Shown piece by piece: positions 8,996 through 17,514 of a stretch of 64,000 bases of DNA. Every line of letters begins with the position of its first letter. The stretch's first letter is position 1. The notes under the pieces are model-generated. The model was not told the origin of the DNA, did no database searches, and worked only from the letters and a program-made list of their open reading frames with translations. Source of the stretch: Burkholderiaceae bacterium (GTDB taxonomy: Bacteria > Pseudomonadota > Gammaproteobacteria > Burkholderiales > Burkholderiaceae_C); assembly GCA_019745555.1 (NCBI GenBank), contig JAIESX010000006.1:1-64000 (forward strand), in the 5' to 3' direction. The position numbers and the translations under genes were made by a program.

Positions 8996-10114
8996 ATGAA
9001 ATACCTGCTCGCTCTGCTGCTGACGTTGCTCGCCACGGCCACACCGGCCCAGACCGCGGCCCAGACTGTGGCCTATCGCATCGAGACCGTGGCCAGCGGT
9101 CTGGACCACCCCTGGTCACTGGCCTTTCTGCCGGGCGGCGGCCTGCTGGTGACGGAGCGCGCGGGCCGGCTGCGTGTGATCGAGCCCGGGGCCGATGGCC
9201 GCCTGCAGCTGCGCGCCGAGCCCGTGGCCGGTGTGCCGCCCGTGCTGGCGCTGGGCCAGGCCGGTCTGTTCGACATCCTGCTGGACCCGGACTACGCCAG
9301 CAACCGGCGGCTGTTTCTCTCGTTCGCCCACGGCACACGCGAGGCCAACCACCTGCGCGTCGTCAGCGCCCGTTTCGACGGGCGCCAGCTGCTGGAGCTG
9401 CGGCCCGTCTTCACGTCCAGGCCTGCCAAATCCGACACGCAGCACTTCGGTGGCCGCATGGCCTGGCTGCCCGACGGCAGCCTGCTGTTCGGCATGGGCG
9501 ACGGCAACCACGAGCGCACCGATGCCCAGCGCCTGCACACCCACCTGGGCAAGTTCCTGCGCATCCACCCCGACGGCCGCGTGCCCGCCGACAACCCCTT
9601 TGTGAACCGCGAGGGCGCCTTGCCCGAGATCTACAGCATCGGCCACCGCAATCCGCAGGGCGTGGTGGTGGTGCAGGGTGTGCCCTATGCGCACGAACAC
9701 GGCTCGCGCGGCGGCGACGAACTCAACCGGCTCGCGCCCGGCGCCAACTACGGCTGGCCCCTCACCACCGGCGGCGTGGACTACACCTACGCCCGCATCA
9801 CCCCCTACCGCAGCCTGCCCGGCATCACCGAGCCGCTGACGGAGTGGACGCCTTCCATCGCGCCTGCCGGGCTGGCCTGGTACGAGGGCGCGCTGTTCCC
9901 CGCTTGGCGCGGCAGCTTCCTGGTGGCTGCGCTGGCCGAGCGCAGCGTGCGCCGGGTGCCCATGAGCAACGGCACGCCCGGCCCGCAGGAGCTGCTGTTC
10001 AAGGAACTGGGCGAACGCCTGCGCGACGTGCGCGTGGGGCCGGATGGCGCGGTCTATCTGCTGACGGACAGCCCGCAGGGGCGGGTGTTGCGGGTGATGC
10101 CGGCGGGGTCTTGA
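8996..10114 (+). CDS. PQQ-dependent aldose sugar dehydrogenase (YliI/Asd family)
   Basis: This is a soluble periplasmic quinoprotein that oxidises aldoses to lactones using pyrroloquinoline quinone. Residues 1-22 form a Sec signal peptide (MKYLLALLLTLLATATPAQ). The mature domain is a six-bladed propeller of the GSDH/SorB type. Family landmarks are GLDHPWSLAFLPGG (catalytic His region), LVTERAGRLRV, HFGGRMAWLPDGSLLFGMGD, YSIGHRNPQG, DELNRLAPGANYGWP and the end VGPDGAVYLLTD. The 372-residue length fits the YliI branch. No PQQ biosynthesis genes are in the window. It is the last high-GC gene before the low-GC island. Confidence 0.93.
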   Translation: MKYLLALLLTLLATATPAQTAAQTVAYRIETVASGLDHPWSLAFLPGGGLLVTERAGRLRVIEPGADGRLQLRAEPVAGVPPVLALGQAGLFDILLDPDYASNRRLFLSFAHGTREANHLRVVSARFDGRQLLELRPVFTSRPAKSDTQHFGGRMAWLPDGSLLFGMGDGNHERTDAQRLHTHLGKFLRIHPDGRVPADNPFVNREGALPEIYSIGHRNPQGVVVVQGVPYAHEHGSRGGDELNRLAPGANYGWPLTTGGVDYTYARITPYRSLPGITEPLTEWTPSIAPAGLAWYEGALFPAWRGSFLVAALAERSVRRVPMSNGTPGPQELLFKELGERLRDVRVGPDGAVYLLTDSPQGRVLRVMPAGS

Positions 10115-10414
10115 GGGGCTGGTGCAGGCTGATCACAGTCACTCGCGCAGCGCTGCACGACCGACCGCATTGACTATCACCGGTAATTCAAGGCCCGTGG
10201 CATCGAGTAACGGCTGCACTTCGTTCAGCGGTCAATCGCTTGGCAAAGGTTCTCACCCCCCCCCGAGCTGAACATACGGAGCAGTGGCTATGAGGCCTGA
10301 AGTGCCCAGATGTTGCCTAAGTTATTCCGCCACGCTGTCGCATGATTCGGCTTCATCGAGCCGCGTTTGCTGCCAAAATGGGTACGATAGGAGGCAAAAC
10401 TGGGAGGCGTGTAA
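10115..10414 (+). other. Intergenic left edge of the low-GC island
   Basis: This 300-bp stretch holds no supportable gene. Base composition falls from the high-GC pattern of the sugar dehydrogenase towards the island's lower GC. It contains a run of C residues near 10255 and ends with a good ribosome-binding site, GGGAGG, 8 bases before the nitrilase-like start. The promoter of the two-gene island must lie here, but I cannot pick a convincing -35/-10 pair. No tRNA or integrase remnant is visible. Confidence 0.5.
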
Positions 10415-12175
10415 ATGAATGTCGACCATATAGTCGACGTCGGCCGATTACTCGACGCGCAGGGGTTGTCGAATCCGACGCTGGAGCTCTTAGAGGCCAC
10501 CGAGAGGAGTTATCGCGCGTTGTTGTTTCAGCCGTCTGGTCCGTTCGTTGCCAACACGACCCGAATCGGTCCGGCTAATTTGGACTTCGCGGACCGCCAA
10601 GCTTCTGCGTTTCTTGAAATGGCGAGCAAGCAGGGCCACCATCTCGTCGTCACGCCCGAGTATTTCCTTCCCATCAAGACGCTCCAAGACTGCGTCCACG
10701 GAGACCGGTTCCCTGCGGCTGATGCAATCTGGGCGCTTGGCTGCGAGAGCATGACACCCGAACAACTAGCCGCGTTCAAAGCCAATGCGGAGAGCACTGG
10801 GAAGTGCCGCGTGTTATTCGAGAAGGACGAGGCAGCCCCAGTACAGGGCAGCTACTACGACCCTTTGGCGTACTGTTTTCTGTCAAAGGACAAGGCGACC
10901 GGAGAGGCGAAGCGTATCGTTCTCATCCAGTTCAAGACCATCTCATCGAAGGACGAACAGTATTTCGAGAACGGTGTCCTCCGGACGGGTAAGTGCATCT
11001 ATCAGTTCCACGGGCCGCGAAATCGTCTCGCGCTTGCGTCGATCATCTGCTCAGACGCCTTCAATATCACGGGCGACAGCGATGTCCTGCTTCAGCTCAC
11101 CGAGGATGCAACGCTCCTCCACATCCAGCTGAATCCAAAGCCGCGGAACGCCGACTACGTCAAGTACCGAGTGAATACATTCAGCCGTACCGAGCGGACA
11201 AGCAACTGTGACGTCGTGTGCCTCAACTGGGCCGAGAATATTGTTTGCCTTGAGAAAGAGGGCGGTAAAGAACACCAGTGGAAAAACGAAGCTGGATCGG
11301 CGTGGTACCTTCCGCATGACCGAGCTTCTTCAGACGACGCTGTGGTAGAGCAGAACGAACGCAACGGCCTTTACTATTCGTGGCATCGGCGCAAGCGGCA
11401 TGTCCTCCATTTCCACTACGCGCCAGCGGTCTTCGAGCTTAGCGTTCCGAAGGTGGTGCACGCAGGTCTGCAGCTCCACGCTGTTTCCACTGGCCCCAAG
11501 CTCGAGGCCCGCTACGTCTGGGATGACGCCGGAGGCTGGGTCGCTCAGGCCACATGCGCAGATACCGGACTCCCACAGCTGTTCGCCTGCGACGCGAAGG
11601 TCACTACGGCTTTCACCGCCCTGTCTAAGGACGACAGCTGCCTTCGAATTGAGCGAGCCGTCGCGATCTCTTGCGGCCTCACCTCGGGTGTCGACGATTG
11701 GTATGCCGCCGGCACTTTGAGGGCCCTCAGCATGAGCGATGACGAAATCACCAAGCGTCTTACAGTCCGCTTGGAACGCAACGAGGAATCAGATAACGCC
11801 AGGCATGAGCAACTGCAGAAAGTGTCTGTCTTACATGAGATTCTGGCAACCCAGCAGCTCCCCATCCAAATCCGCGACCTGAGTGGTGGAGGAGCCGCCG
11901 TCTACTGGTCAAAGCAGTCTCCACACACGAACATCATCAAAGCCGGAGTTGAGCCAGCGCATGTCGCGTTTCTCGGCTTCCAACCTGAGTCGAGGCGCGT
12001 TGAGGATGTCTGCGACGCCGCATACGGATTGCTGCACCGCGAGAACGAGCCCGGACGTCGGCATCGTGTCGCGATCTGCTACTGGACGACGGCCGGCCCG
12101 GTGTTCGCAAGAATCAAACAGCTTACTCACATCGCCGATGACGGCAAGAGTCCCACCTCTTTCGCTCGGGCATGA
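10415..12175 (+). CDS. Nitrilase-fold (carbon-nitrogen hydrolase-like) protein, candidate defence effector
   Basis: The 586-residue protein has the layout of the nitrilase superfamily in its first 300 residues. The likely Glu-Lys-Cys triad is Glu82 in VVTPEYFLP, Lys174 in IQFKT, and Cys212 in LASIICSDAF. A strand-helix segment LLHIQLNPKPRN and an YRVNTFSRTERTSNCDVVCLN stretch follow, matching the part of nitrilases after the cysteine. The C-terminal half (about 300-586) has no family I recognise. Nitrilases cleave nitriles or amides, but the substrate here is unknown. The gene overlaps the downstream Rad50-like ATPase by 4 bp, and both have clearly lower GC and different codon use from their neighbours. 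That points to horizontal transfer and, by analogy with ATPase-plus-effector pairs, to a defence role. Confidence 0.7.
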   Translation: MNVDHIVDVGRLLDAQGLSNPTLELLEATERSYRALLFQPSGPFVANTTRIGPANLDFADRQASAFLEMASKQGHHLVVTPEYFLPIKTLQDCVHGDRFPAADAIWALGCESMTPEQLAAFKANAESTGKCRVLFEKDEAAPVQGSYYDPLAYCFLSKDKATGEAKRIVLIQFKTISSKDEQYFENGVLRTGKCIYQFHGPRNRLALASIICSDAFNITGDSDVLLQLTEDATLLHIQLNPKPRNADYVKYRVNTFSRTERTSNCDVVCLNWAENIVCLEKEGGKEHQWKNEAGSAWYLPHDRASSDDAVVEQNERNGLYYSWHRRKRHVLHFHYAPAVFELSVPKVVHAGLQLHAVSTGPKLEARYVWDDAGGWVAQATCADTGLPQLFACDAKVTTAFTALSKDDSCLRIERAVAISCGLTSGVDDWYAAGTLRALSMSDDEITKRLTVRLERNEESDNARHEQLQKVSVLHEILATQQLPIQIRDLSGGGAAVYWSKQSPHTNIIKAGVEPAHVAFLGFQPESRRVEDVCDAAYGLLHRENEPGRRHRVAICYWTTAGPVFARIKQLTHIADDGKSPTSFARA

Positions 12176-15100
12176 CTATGCAAATACTCGAAACTGCACG
12201 ACAGAAGGTCGCTCAGCTGCTGGGAGGCGTCCAATTCGTCGAGGAGGCGGTCGTCCGCGGCGAGCGGCTGCATAACGGAAAATGCTTCGCGGTTGCCTAT
12301 GTCGACCTTGCAGATGACGTCGTCGGCCGCGCGCAAGAACTGCGTGAGTTCCAAGAACGCATCTTGGGCGAAGAGCACTTCAACTCACCTGGCGACCTCA
12401 GGTGGAACAAGTACATCTATATCGTCGCTGGCCCCAACTCTGTTGAACAGCCTGACTACCAGCGTGCAAAGGCAATCATTGAGGCCGACGAGGACTTCGC
12501 TAGAAAGCGGGTCGTGTCTGAGGACGAGCTTGCCTCCGTTCTCGGGGCTGCTCGGTACTTCATGCCCAACGCGAGTTCTCAAGAATTCGATATCCTTGGG
12601 GAGTGGGGCAAGCTCCTCGCTGAAGCACGCATTGATGGCATTCTCGACCGCCCGGCGAGAACCACCATGCTGGAGCGAATCGGGGCTGGTCAAGCAGGGC
12701 GCGAAGCGACGCTGAAGAAGGCGCTAAGCCTGCACCCCTCGGACAAGCATTTACATGAAAAATGGCTGTCGAGTTTGAGGGTGGAGAACTTCCGCCCGGT
12801 CCATGACGGAAAGGAAAAATTCGACTTCGGCCAAGTAACGCTTGTCACAGGCCCGAACGGAACCGGCAAGACATCACTGCTTGAAGCTATCGAGTTCTTC
12901 TATTGCGGCCAAAACAGGCGCGCCCACACCGGCAAAGCCACGGTGTACGGAACGCTCTGGAACAGCGACGAAGAGCATTTAGCCACCACCGACTCTTCCA
13001 GGCTCCGTGCGAGATGTTTACATTGGTATAACCTCGATGAGAAATATGCCAACGGCCTATTGAACGGCTTCTGCAGATACAACTTCTTAGATACTGATGC
13101 CGCATTCCGTGTGGCAGTCGACCTCGACCCTAAGGAGTTGCCTGAAGACCTTAGCCGGCTGATTGTTGGCTCAGATGCGTCGCAGGTTTGGTCTTACGTT
13201 GATAAGCTGTCTCCGGAAGTCCAAGCCGCAGCTGAACGCGCGCTCCTGTACCTTCAAAATGCCCAGAAAACTCTCGAAGGCCAGCAGGTACAACTTAAGG
13301 AATTGCAAGAGCGTCCATCGGATGCCAAGGCGCTCACCGAAGCGTTTCGGGCAAGCCTTCCTCTGATTGGTTATCGAGGCAATCTGGCAACGACACCGTT
13401 CATCTCCGCGGATGAGGCTAAACCAATACAAGCCGCATATTCCGCACTGCAAGTCTTACTCGCGGCAGGGCCCTCGTTCACAACGCTGGCATCCCTTGGG
13501 GAGCGAATCCGTGCCATCGATGAAGTACGTAGGGCAGTTGAGCCGATCGATAGGGAAGCAAAGGCCATCTATGCGCAAATTTCAGAAATGGAGGAGCGGG
13601 TATCCAACCTTGACGCTTGGGCAAAATTCCTAGCCCGGTGGGCCGAATATGTTCGAGTTCGATATGCGCCCACTCGTGACGAGTACCTCCGCTGCCGTGA
13701 TTTAGTAACTGCCGTCGGCACCAAGCTTGGCGCCTTTGCAAACTTCGAAGTACCGTTGGTGGACCAAGCATACGTATCCGTCAACTTGGTGGACGCACTG
13801 AATAGTGCGATTCAGGGCGTGCAATCGGCTTCAAGCGAGGTTACATCACTCGAGCAATTGAGCGCTTCGTTTGGCCAAGCAGCGACAGAGCGAGCCCGGA
13901 TCGCTCAAGAGCTCAAAGCTGCCGTGCTTGCTGCCTTCAAAGGTGGTGCTCCTGCGACTACTTGTCCGGTCTGCAAAACGGTTCATGGTGAAGCAGCGCT
14001 AGCTGCACACATTGAGCAAATCACCACTGAACTGGCACAACCAACCGAATTGACAGAACTAGCGGGAAAGCTCAGCTCTGCGCGAGAGAGGCATAAGCAA
14101 TGGCTGGCCCGGAGAGCGTTTCTGGAGCAACTCCAGCAGATTGCTCGTCAGTTGTTGCTCCCGCTCTCTCTGACTTGCGGCGAAATTGTGGACGCATTTT
14201 CCCAGGCTCGCCGTGACTTCGAAGAAGCAAAAGCGAATCTGCAACCAGCATCTGAGGCGTTGAGCAGACTGCACCAAGCCGGAATGTCGGACGAAGAGCA
14301 TAACACCCTGCTCTCGTCTGCAATCACTGTTCCGGCGTTGACTCAAAATCCATACGATGCTTCCGTCGTAGAAGCGCAACGCAACGCATATCTGAATTCG
14401 GCAACGGAGGCCCGTGAAAAAATCTCCTCCCTTCGCGCGCAAAGCGAGCTGCTATTGAGGAGTATTACTCAGCATATGGCGCCACTCTTCGATGGCGGAT
14501 GGCGTACCGGGACGTCGACGTCCGCAGGTATGACGGCTTTTTCCCATCTAAGGCAAGAGACGCTTGCACTTGAAACACAGCGCGATGAACTGCTTCAATA
14601 CTTTGATATTGACAACCAGACAAAACTATCGGATGTCGCCGCAACACTCGCTGGTTCACTTAGAGCGCTTGCTGAGGCCGTTCAGGCCGTAACTCGCGAG
14701 CAAACAGCGTCGGTAGACATCTCCCGACTGCAGGTCGAAATTGAAAAACAGAGAAAACTTACACGTGAGCTTTTGATGCGGAGCTTAAATTTCCAGGCTG
14801 CATCTACAGCACTTAGCAAGTTGCGATCAGAACTCTCGCTGGAAAGCTCAACAGCCAAATCGCTGAACGCTATTGGGCAAGAAATTAACGAAGCATTTGT
14901 TCGAATTCACTCTCCAAATGAGTACGAGTATGTGGGCAGCGACGGAGTACTACTTCAGTCAAAGGAAACTAAAGAGGTCTGGTCACTCGACAAGGTAAGT
15001 ACTGGTCAGCGTGCCGCGTTCGCACTTTCCGTATTTTTGGCACTGAATCGAACTGCCGCGAAAGCGCCCCCGGTACTTCTGATTGACGACCCGGTGGCCC

Positions 15101-15294
15101 ACGTAGATGATCTGAACGCGTTGTCGCTCCTTGACTACTTGCGTGATTTAGTGGTCACTTCGAAGAAGCAGGTTTTTTTTGCGACAGCGGACGCAAGAGT
15201 CGCGGCCCTCTTTACCCGCAAGTTCGGTTTCCTCGGTGAGGACTTCAAGCGAATCGACTTGGCGCGGGAATCCCAAGTGGGAGCAGTGAGTTGA
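12172..15294 (+). CDS. Rad50/SMC-like AAA ATPase with zinc hook and extra N-terminal domain
   Basis: The 1040-residue protein has an N-terminal domain of about 200 residues that I do not recognise. It is followed by an ABC-type head: SLRVENFRPV, then Walker A GPNGTGKTS at about 227-235. Two coiled-coil arms flank a CPVC hook near residue 598, as in Rad50. The signature region LDKVSTGQRAAFALSVFLALN lies about 940-960 and Walker B VLLIDDPVAHVDDLNALS about 967. Such ATPases sense or process DNA ends and drive defence systems such as Lamassu (LmuB), though the N-terminal extension is not something I can place. The start codon overlaps the upstream stop as ATGA, implying translational coupling; a second ATG follows six bases later. 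GC is well below flanking genes. Confidence 0.85.
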   Translation: MTMQILETARQKVAQLLGGVQFVEEAVVRGERLHNGKCFAVAYVDLADDVVGRAQELREFQERILGEEHFNSPGDLRWNKYIYIVAGPNSVEQPDYQRAKAIIEADEDFARKRVVSEDELASVLGAARYFMPNASSQEFDILGEWGKLLAEARIDGILDRPARTTMLERIGAGQAGREATLKKALSLHPSDKHLHEKWLSSLRVENFRPVHDGKEKFDFGQVTLVTGPNGTGKTSLLEAIEFFYCGQNRRAHTGKATVYGTLWNSDEEHLATTDSSRLRARCLHWYNLDEKYANGLLNGFCRYNFLDTDAAFRVAVDLDPKELPEDLSRLIVGSDASQVWSYVDKLSPEVQAAAERALLYLQNAQKTLEGQQVQLKELQERPSDAKALTEAFRASLPLIGYRGNLATTPFISADEAKPIQAAYSALQVLLAAGPSFTTLASLGERIRAIDEVRRAVEPIDREAKAIYAQISEMEERVSNLDAWAKFLARWAEYVRVRYAPTRDEYLRCRDLVTAVGTKLGAFANFEVPLVDQAYVSVNLVDALNSAIQGVQSASSEVTSLEQLSASFGQAATERARIAQELKAAVLAAFKGGAPATTCPVCKTVHGEAALAAHIEQITTELAQPTELTELAGKLSSARERHKQWLARRAFLEQLQQIARQLLLPLSLTCGEIVDAFSQARRDFEEAKANLQPASEALSRLHQAGMSDEEHNTLLSSAITVPALTQNPYDASVVEAQRNAYLNSATEAREKISSLRAQSELLLRSITQHMAPLFDGGWRTGTSTSAGMTAFSHLRQETLALETQRDELLQYFDIDNQTKLSDVAATLAGSLRALAEAVQAVTREQTASVDISRLQVEIEKQRKLTRELLMRSLNFQAASTALSKLRSELSLESSTAKSLNAIGQEINEAFVRIHSPNEYEYVGSDGVLLQSKETKEVWSLDKVSTGQRAAFALSVFLALNRTAAKAPPVLLIDDPVAHVDDLNALSLLDYLRDLVVTSKKQVFFATADARVAALFTRKFGFLGEDFKRIDLARESQVGAVS

Positions 15295-15533
15295 CATATT
15301 GATGACCTCAGCAAGGTGGCTTGGCAAGATCGGATACCTTTGACCAAGCCTTAGTTCTGCTCGTAGAGTGACCCGGCGACCTCATTCCGCGTCGTAGTTA
15401 ATCTCGGACCTGTCTGGTGGATCTAGTTGTCGCAATCAGGATCATCAAAACGATAGACGGCTTGCAGGCAGTCACTGAGACTTGAGACAGCGGTGGCGAG
15501 ATGCTGCAATCGCTGCAAAGCAGCCGGCCAGCC
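15295..15533 (+). other. Intergenic right edge of the low-GC island
   Basis: About 240 bp without a supportable gene between the ATPase stop and the GntR-regulator stop. Composition returns from low to high GC. The octamer CAGTCACT at 15469-15476 also occurs at 10136-10143 on the left edge, but eight bases are too few to call an attachment site. Confidence 0.4.
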
Positions 15534-16328
15534 TCACCCCAATCCCAACAACTTCGCCAGACTCTTCTCATCCCCCGGCGACACCAGCATCAGGTGCTCT
15601 TCCAGCTCACGCAGGTGCTGGTCCATGAGCTTGACCGCGCCTTCGGCGTCGCCCTTGGCGATGCAGTCGACGATGCGTTCGTGCTCGTCGTGTTCGCAGG
15701 CCGCATTGCCCGGGGGCTGGTGCACGGCGACGATGAGGGAGCAGCGCGAGACGATTTCCTGCAGGTAGCGCTGCAGGATCTCGTTGCCTGAGAGTTCGGC
15801 CAGGCGCAGGTGGTAGGCGCTGGCCAAGCGGGCCCAGGCGGGCTGGTCGAAGCGGTGCATGGCCTCGTGTTCGGCGCGCAGCTGTTCGCGCAGGCCCTTG
15901 AGGTCGCGGGCGGTGGCACGTTCGGCCACCAGGCGCACGATGCTGGCTTCCAGCGCGCGGCGGGCCTCGAAGATCTGGCGCGTCTCCTCGCGTGTGGGCA
16001 CGGCCACGATGGCGCCGCGGTTGGGGCGCAGCTGCACGATGTGGTCGTGCGCGAGCTTTTGCAGCACCTTGCGCACCACGGAGCGGCTCACATTGAACAG
16101 TTCGCACAGCGGCGCCTCGGGCAGCTTGGTGCCGGGCTTGAGGCGCTGGCTCATCACGCTGTCGAAGACGGCGCGGTAGATGCGGGCCTCCACATCCGCG
16201 TTGTCGCCCTCGGCCACCGTATCTTCCACGGGCGGCGCGGGCGTGCGTTGGCGCGGCGGGGGCGCACGCCGCGCGGGGCGTGCGCTGGTGCTGGTCCTCG
16301 TGCTACTGGGCGGGGTCGATTTGGGCAT
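15534..16328 (-). CDS. GntR-family transcriptional regulator, FCD (FadR-like) subfamily
   Basis: The 264-residue regulator has a disordered Pro/Thr/Arg-rich N-terminus (about 1-45). A winged-helix domain (about 48-115) follows with the family signature LKPGTKLPEAPLCELFNVSRSVVRKVLQKL and wing LRPNRGAIVAVP. The C-terminal all-helical FCD effector domain (about 120-255) contains the FEARRALE helix and metal-binding-type histidines (YHLRLAELSGN and HEHER-like DEHERIVD). FCD members usually respond to organic acids or related catabolic intermediates. It overlaps the amidase 3' end by 26 bp and is the last gene of that operon. It probably controls both this operon and the divergent transporter operon through the operator candidate at 18955. 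Confidence 0.93.
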   Translation of the reverse strand: MPKSTPPSSTRTSTSARPARRAPPPRQRTPAPPVEDTVAEGDNADVEARIYRAVFDSVMSQRLKPGTKLPEAPLCELFNVSRSVVRKVLQKLAHDHIVQLRPNRGAIVAVPTREETRQIFEARRALEASIVRLVAERATARDLKGLREQLRAEHEAMHRFDQPAWARLASAYHLRLAELSGNEILQRYLQEIVSRCSLIVAVHQPPGNAACEHDEHERIVDCIAKGDAEGAVKLMDQHLRELEEHLMLVSPGDEKSLAKLLGLG

Positions 16329-17514
16329 GCAGGCGGCGTGCGAGTTGGATCAGGGCCAGGTCGCTGCCGGCCGGTCCCAGCAGCGAGACGCCTAGTATGT
16401 CACCGCCCGTGGTGCGCACGGGCAGGCTGATCTGCGGCAGGCCGCAGAGGCCGGCGATGCAGGTGATGGCCATGGTGCGCAGGCGCACGGCGTCCACATC
16501 CGCCGCTTGTGCGTTGCGCAGCGGCGCCAGGCTGGCGGCCGAGGGCAGGAGCAGCAGGCCGTCGGTGCCCAGCAGGCCGTGCACGTGGGCGCGGATCTGC
16601 GCCTGGGTGGCACGTGCGGCGGCGGCGGCTTCGGCCGTGACCTGGCTCGCGGCCTTCCAGCGGCCGGCGATGGCGGGGGAGAACACGGGTTGCGCCTGCG
16701 TGATCCACGCGCCGTGCACCTGCCAGCCTTCATAGGCGCCGGCGGTCACATAGGTCTGGCGCCAGGCGGCCAGACCCGTGTCGCCAGCGATGCGCAGGCC
16801 TTCGGGCACGCAGGCCAGCTGGTGGGCCAGGGCGTCACGCGCGCGCTGCAGCGGGGCGGTGAAGATCTCGTCGGCCAGCTCCCAGGCGTCCAGGGGCAGC
16901 AGCAGGCGGCGCGGGGCGTAGCTGCTGGCGGGCAGCAGCACGCGGCCCACGCGTTCAAACACGTCAGCATCCTTTGCCAGCCAGGTGGCGGTGTCAAAGC
17001 TGGGGTGCAGGGGCACCAGGCCCTGGTTCGACACCAGGCCGTGCGTGCTGCGCAGGCCCCAGAGTCCGCAGTAGCTCGCGGGCACGCGGGTGGAGCCGCC
17101 GGTGTCGGTGCCGAGTGCAAAGTCCACCAGGCCGGCGGTGACGGCGGCGGCCGAGCCGCTGGACGAGCCGCCGGTGACGCGCTCCGGGTAGCGCGTGTTG
17201 AGGGGCGTGCCGTAGTGCGTGTTGTCGCCGTGCAGGCTGTAGGCCAGCTCGTCGGTCAGCACCTTGCCCATGAGCGTGGCACCGGCGGCCAGCAGCTGCG
17301 CGACCACAGGGCTGTGCTGCGTGGGCACGGGGTGGGTGGCGAGCCAGCTGGGGTTGCCGGCGCCCGTGGGGTGGCCGGCCACGTCGAACAGGTCCTTGGC
17401 CGCGAAGTTCAGGCCACTCAAGGGGCCGCCGGCCTGGCCGGCGATGGTGAACTTGCCGTGGGGCACCCAGGCGCCGACGGTGTCCGTGATGGGAAAGGGC
17501 AGGGGGGCGTTCAT
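16303..17514 (-). CDS. Amidase (amidase-signature family)
   Basis: The 403-residue protein hydrolyses amide or ureido C-N bonds with the Ser-cisSer-Lys triad of the amidase-signature family. The Lys lies in FAAKDLFDV about residue 40. The Gly/Ser-rich signature GGSSSGSAAAV (about 115-125) holds the cis-Ser, and the nucleophile Ser lies in GTDTGGSTRVPAS about 140. The protein is shorter than typical 450-500-residue members and lacks an extended C-terminal region. Its ATG overlaps the deacetylase stop (ATGA), so the two are translationally coupled. With the PuuE-like neighbour and the HpxZ-like protein across the divergent promoter, a role in ureide or oxalurate-type catabolism is plausible but unproven. 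No AtzG/HpxX-like small partner is present. Confidence 0.9.
   Translation of the reverse strand: MNAPLPFPITDTVGAWVPHGKFTIAGQAGGPLSGLNFAAKDLFDVAGHPTGAGNPSWLATHPVPTQHSPVVAQLLAAGATLMGKVLTDELAYSLHGDNTHYGTPLNTRYPERVTGGSSSGSAAAVTAGLVDFALGTDTGGSTRVPASYCGLWGLRSTHGLVSNQGLVPLHPSFDTATWLAKDADVFERVGRVLLPASSYAPRRLLLPLDAWELADEIFTAPLQRARDALAHQLACVPEGLRIAGDTGLAAWRQTYVTAGAYEGWQVHGAWITQAQPVFSPAIAGRWKAASQVTAEAAAAARATQAQIRAHVHGLLGTDGLLLLPSAASLAPLRNAQAADVDAVRLRTMAITCIAGLCGLPQISLPVRTTGGDILGVSLLGPAGSDLALIQLARRLHAQIDPAQ

Noticed and set aside
10136-15476. Shared octamer CAGTCACT at both edges of the low-GC island (10136-10143 and 15469-15476) as attachment sites
   Set aside because: Eight bases are expected by chance at this distance, and there is no integrase, tRNA end or longer repeat.
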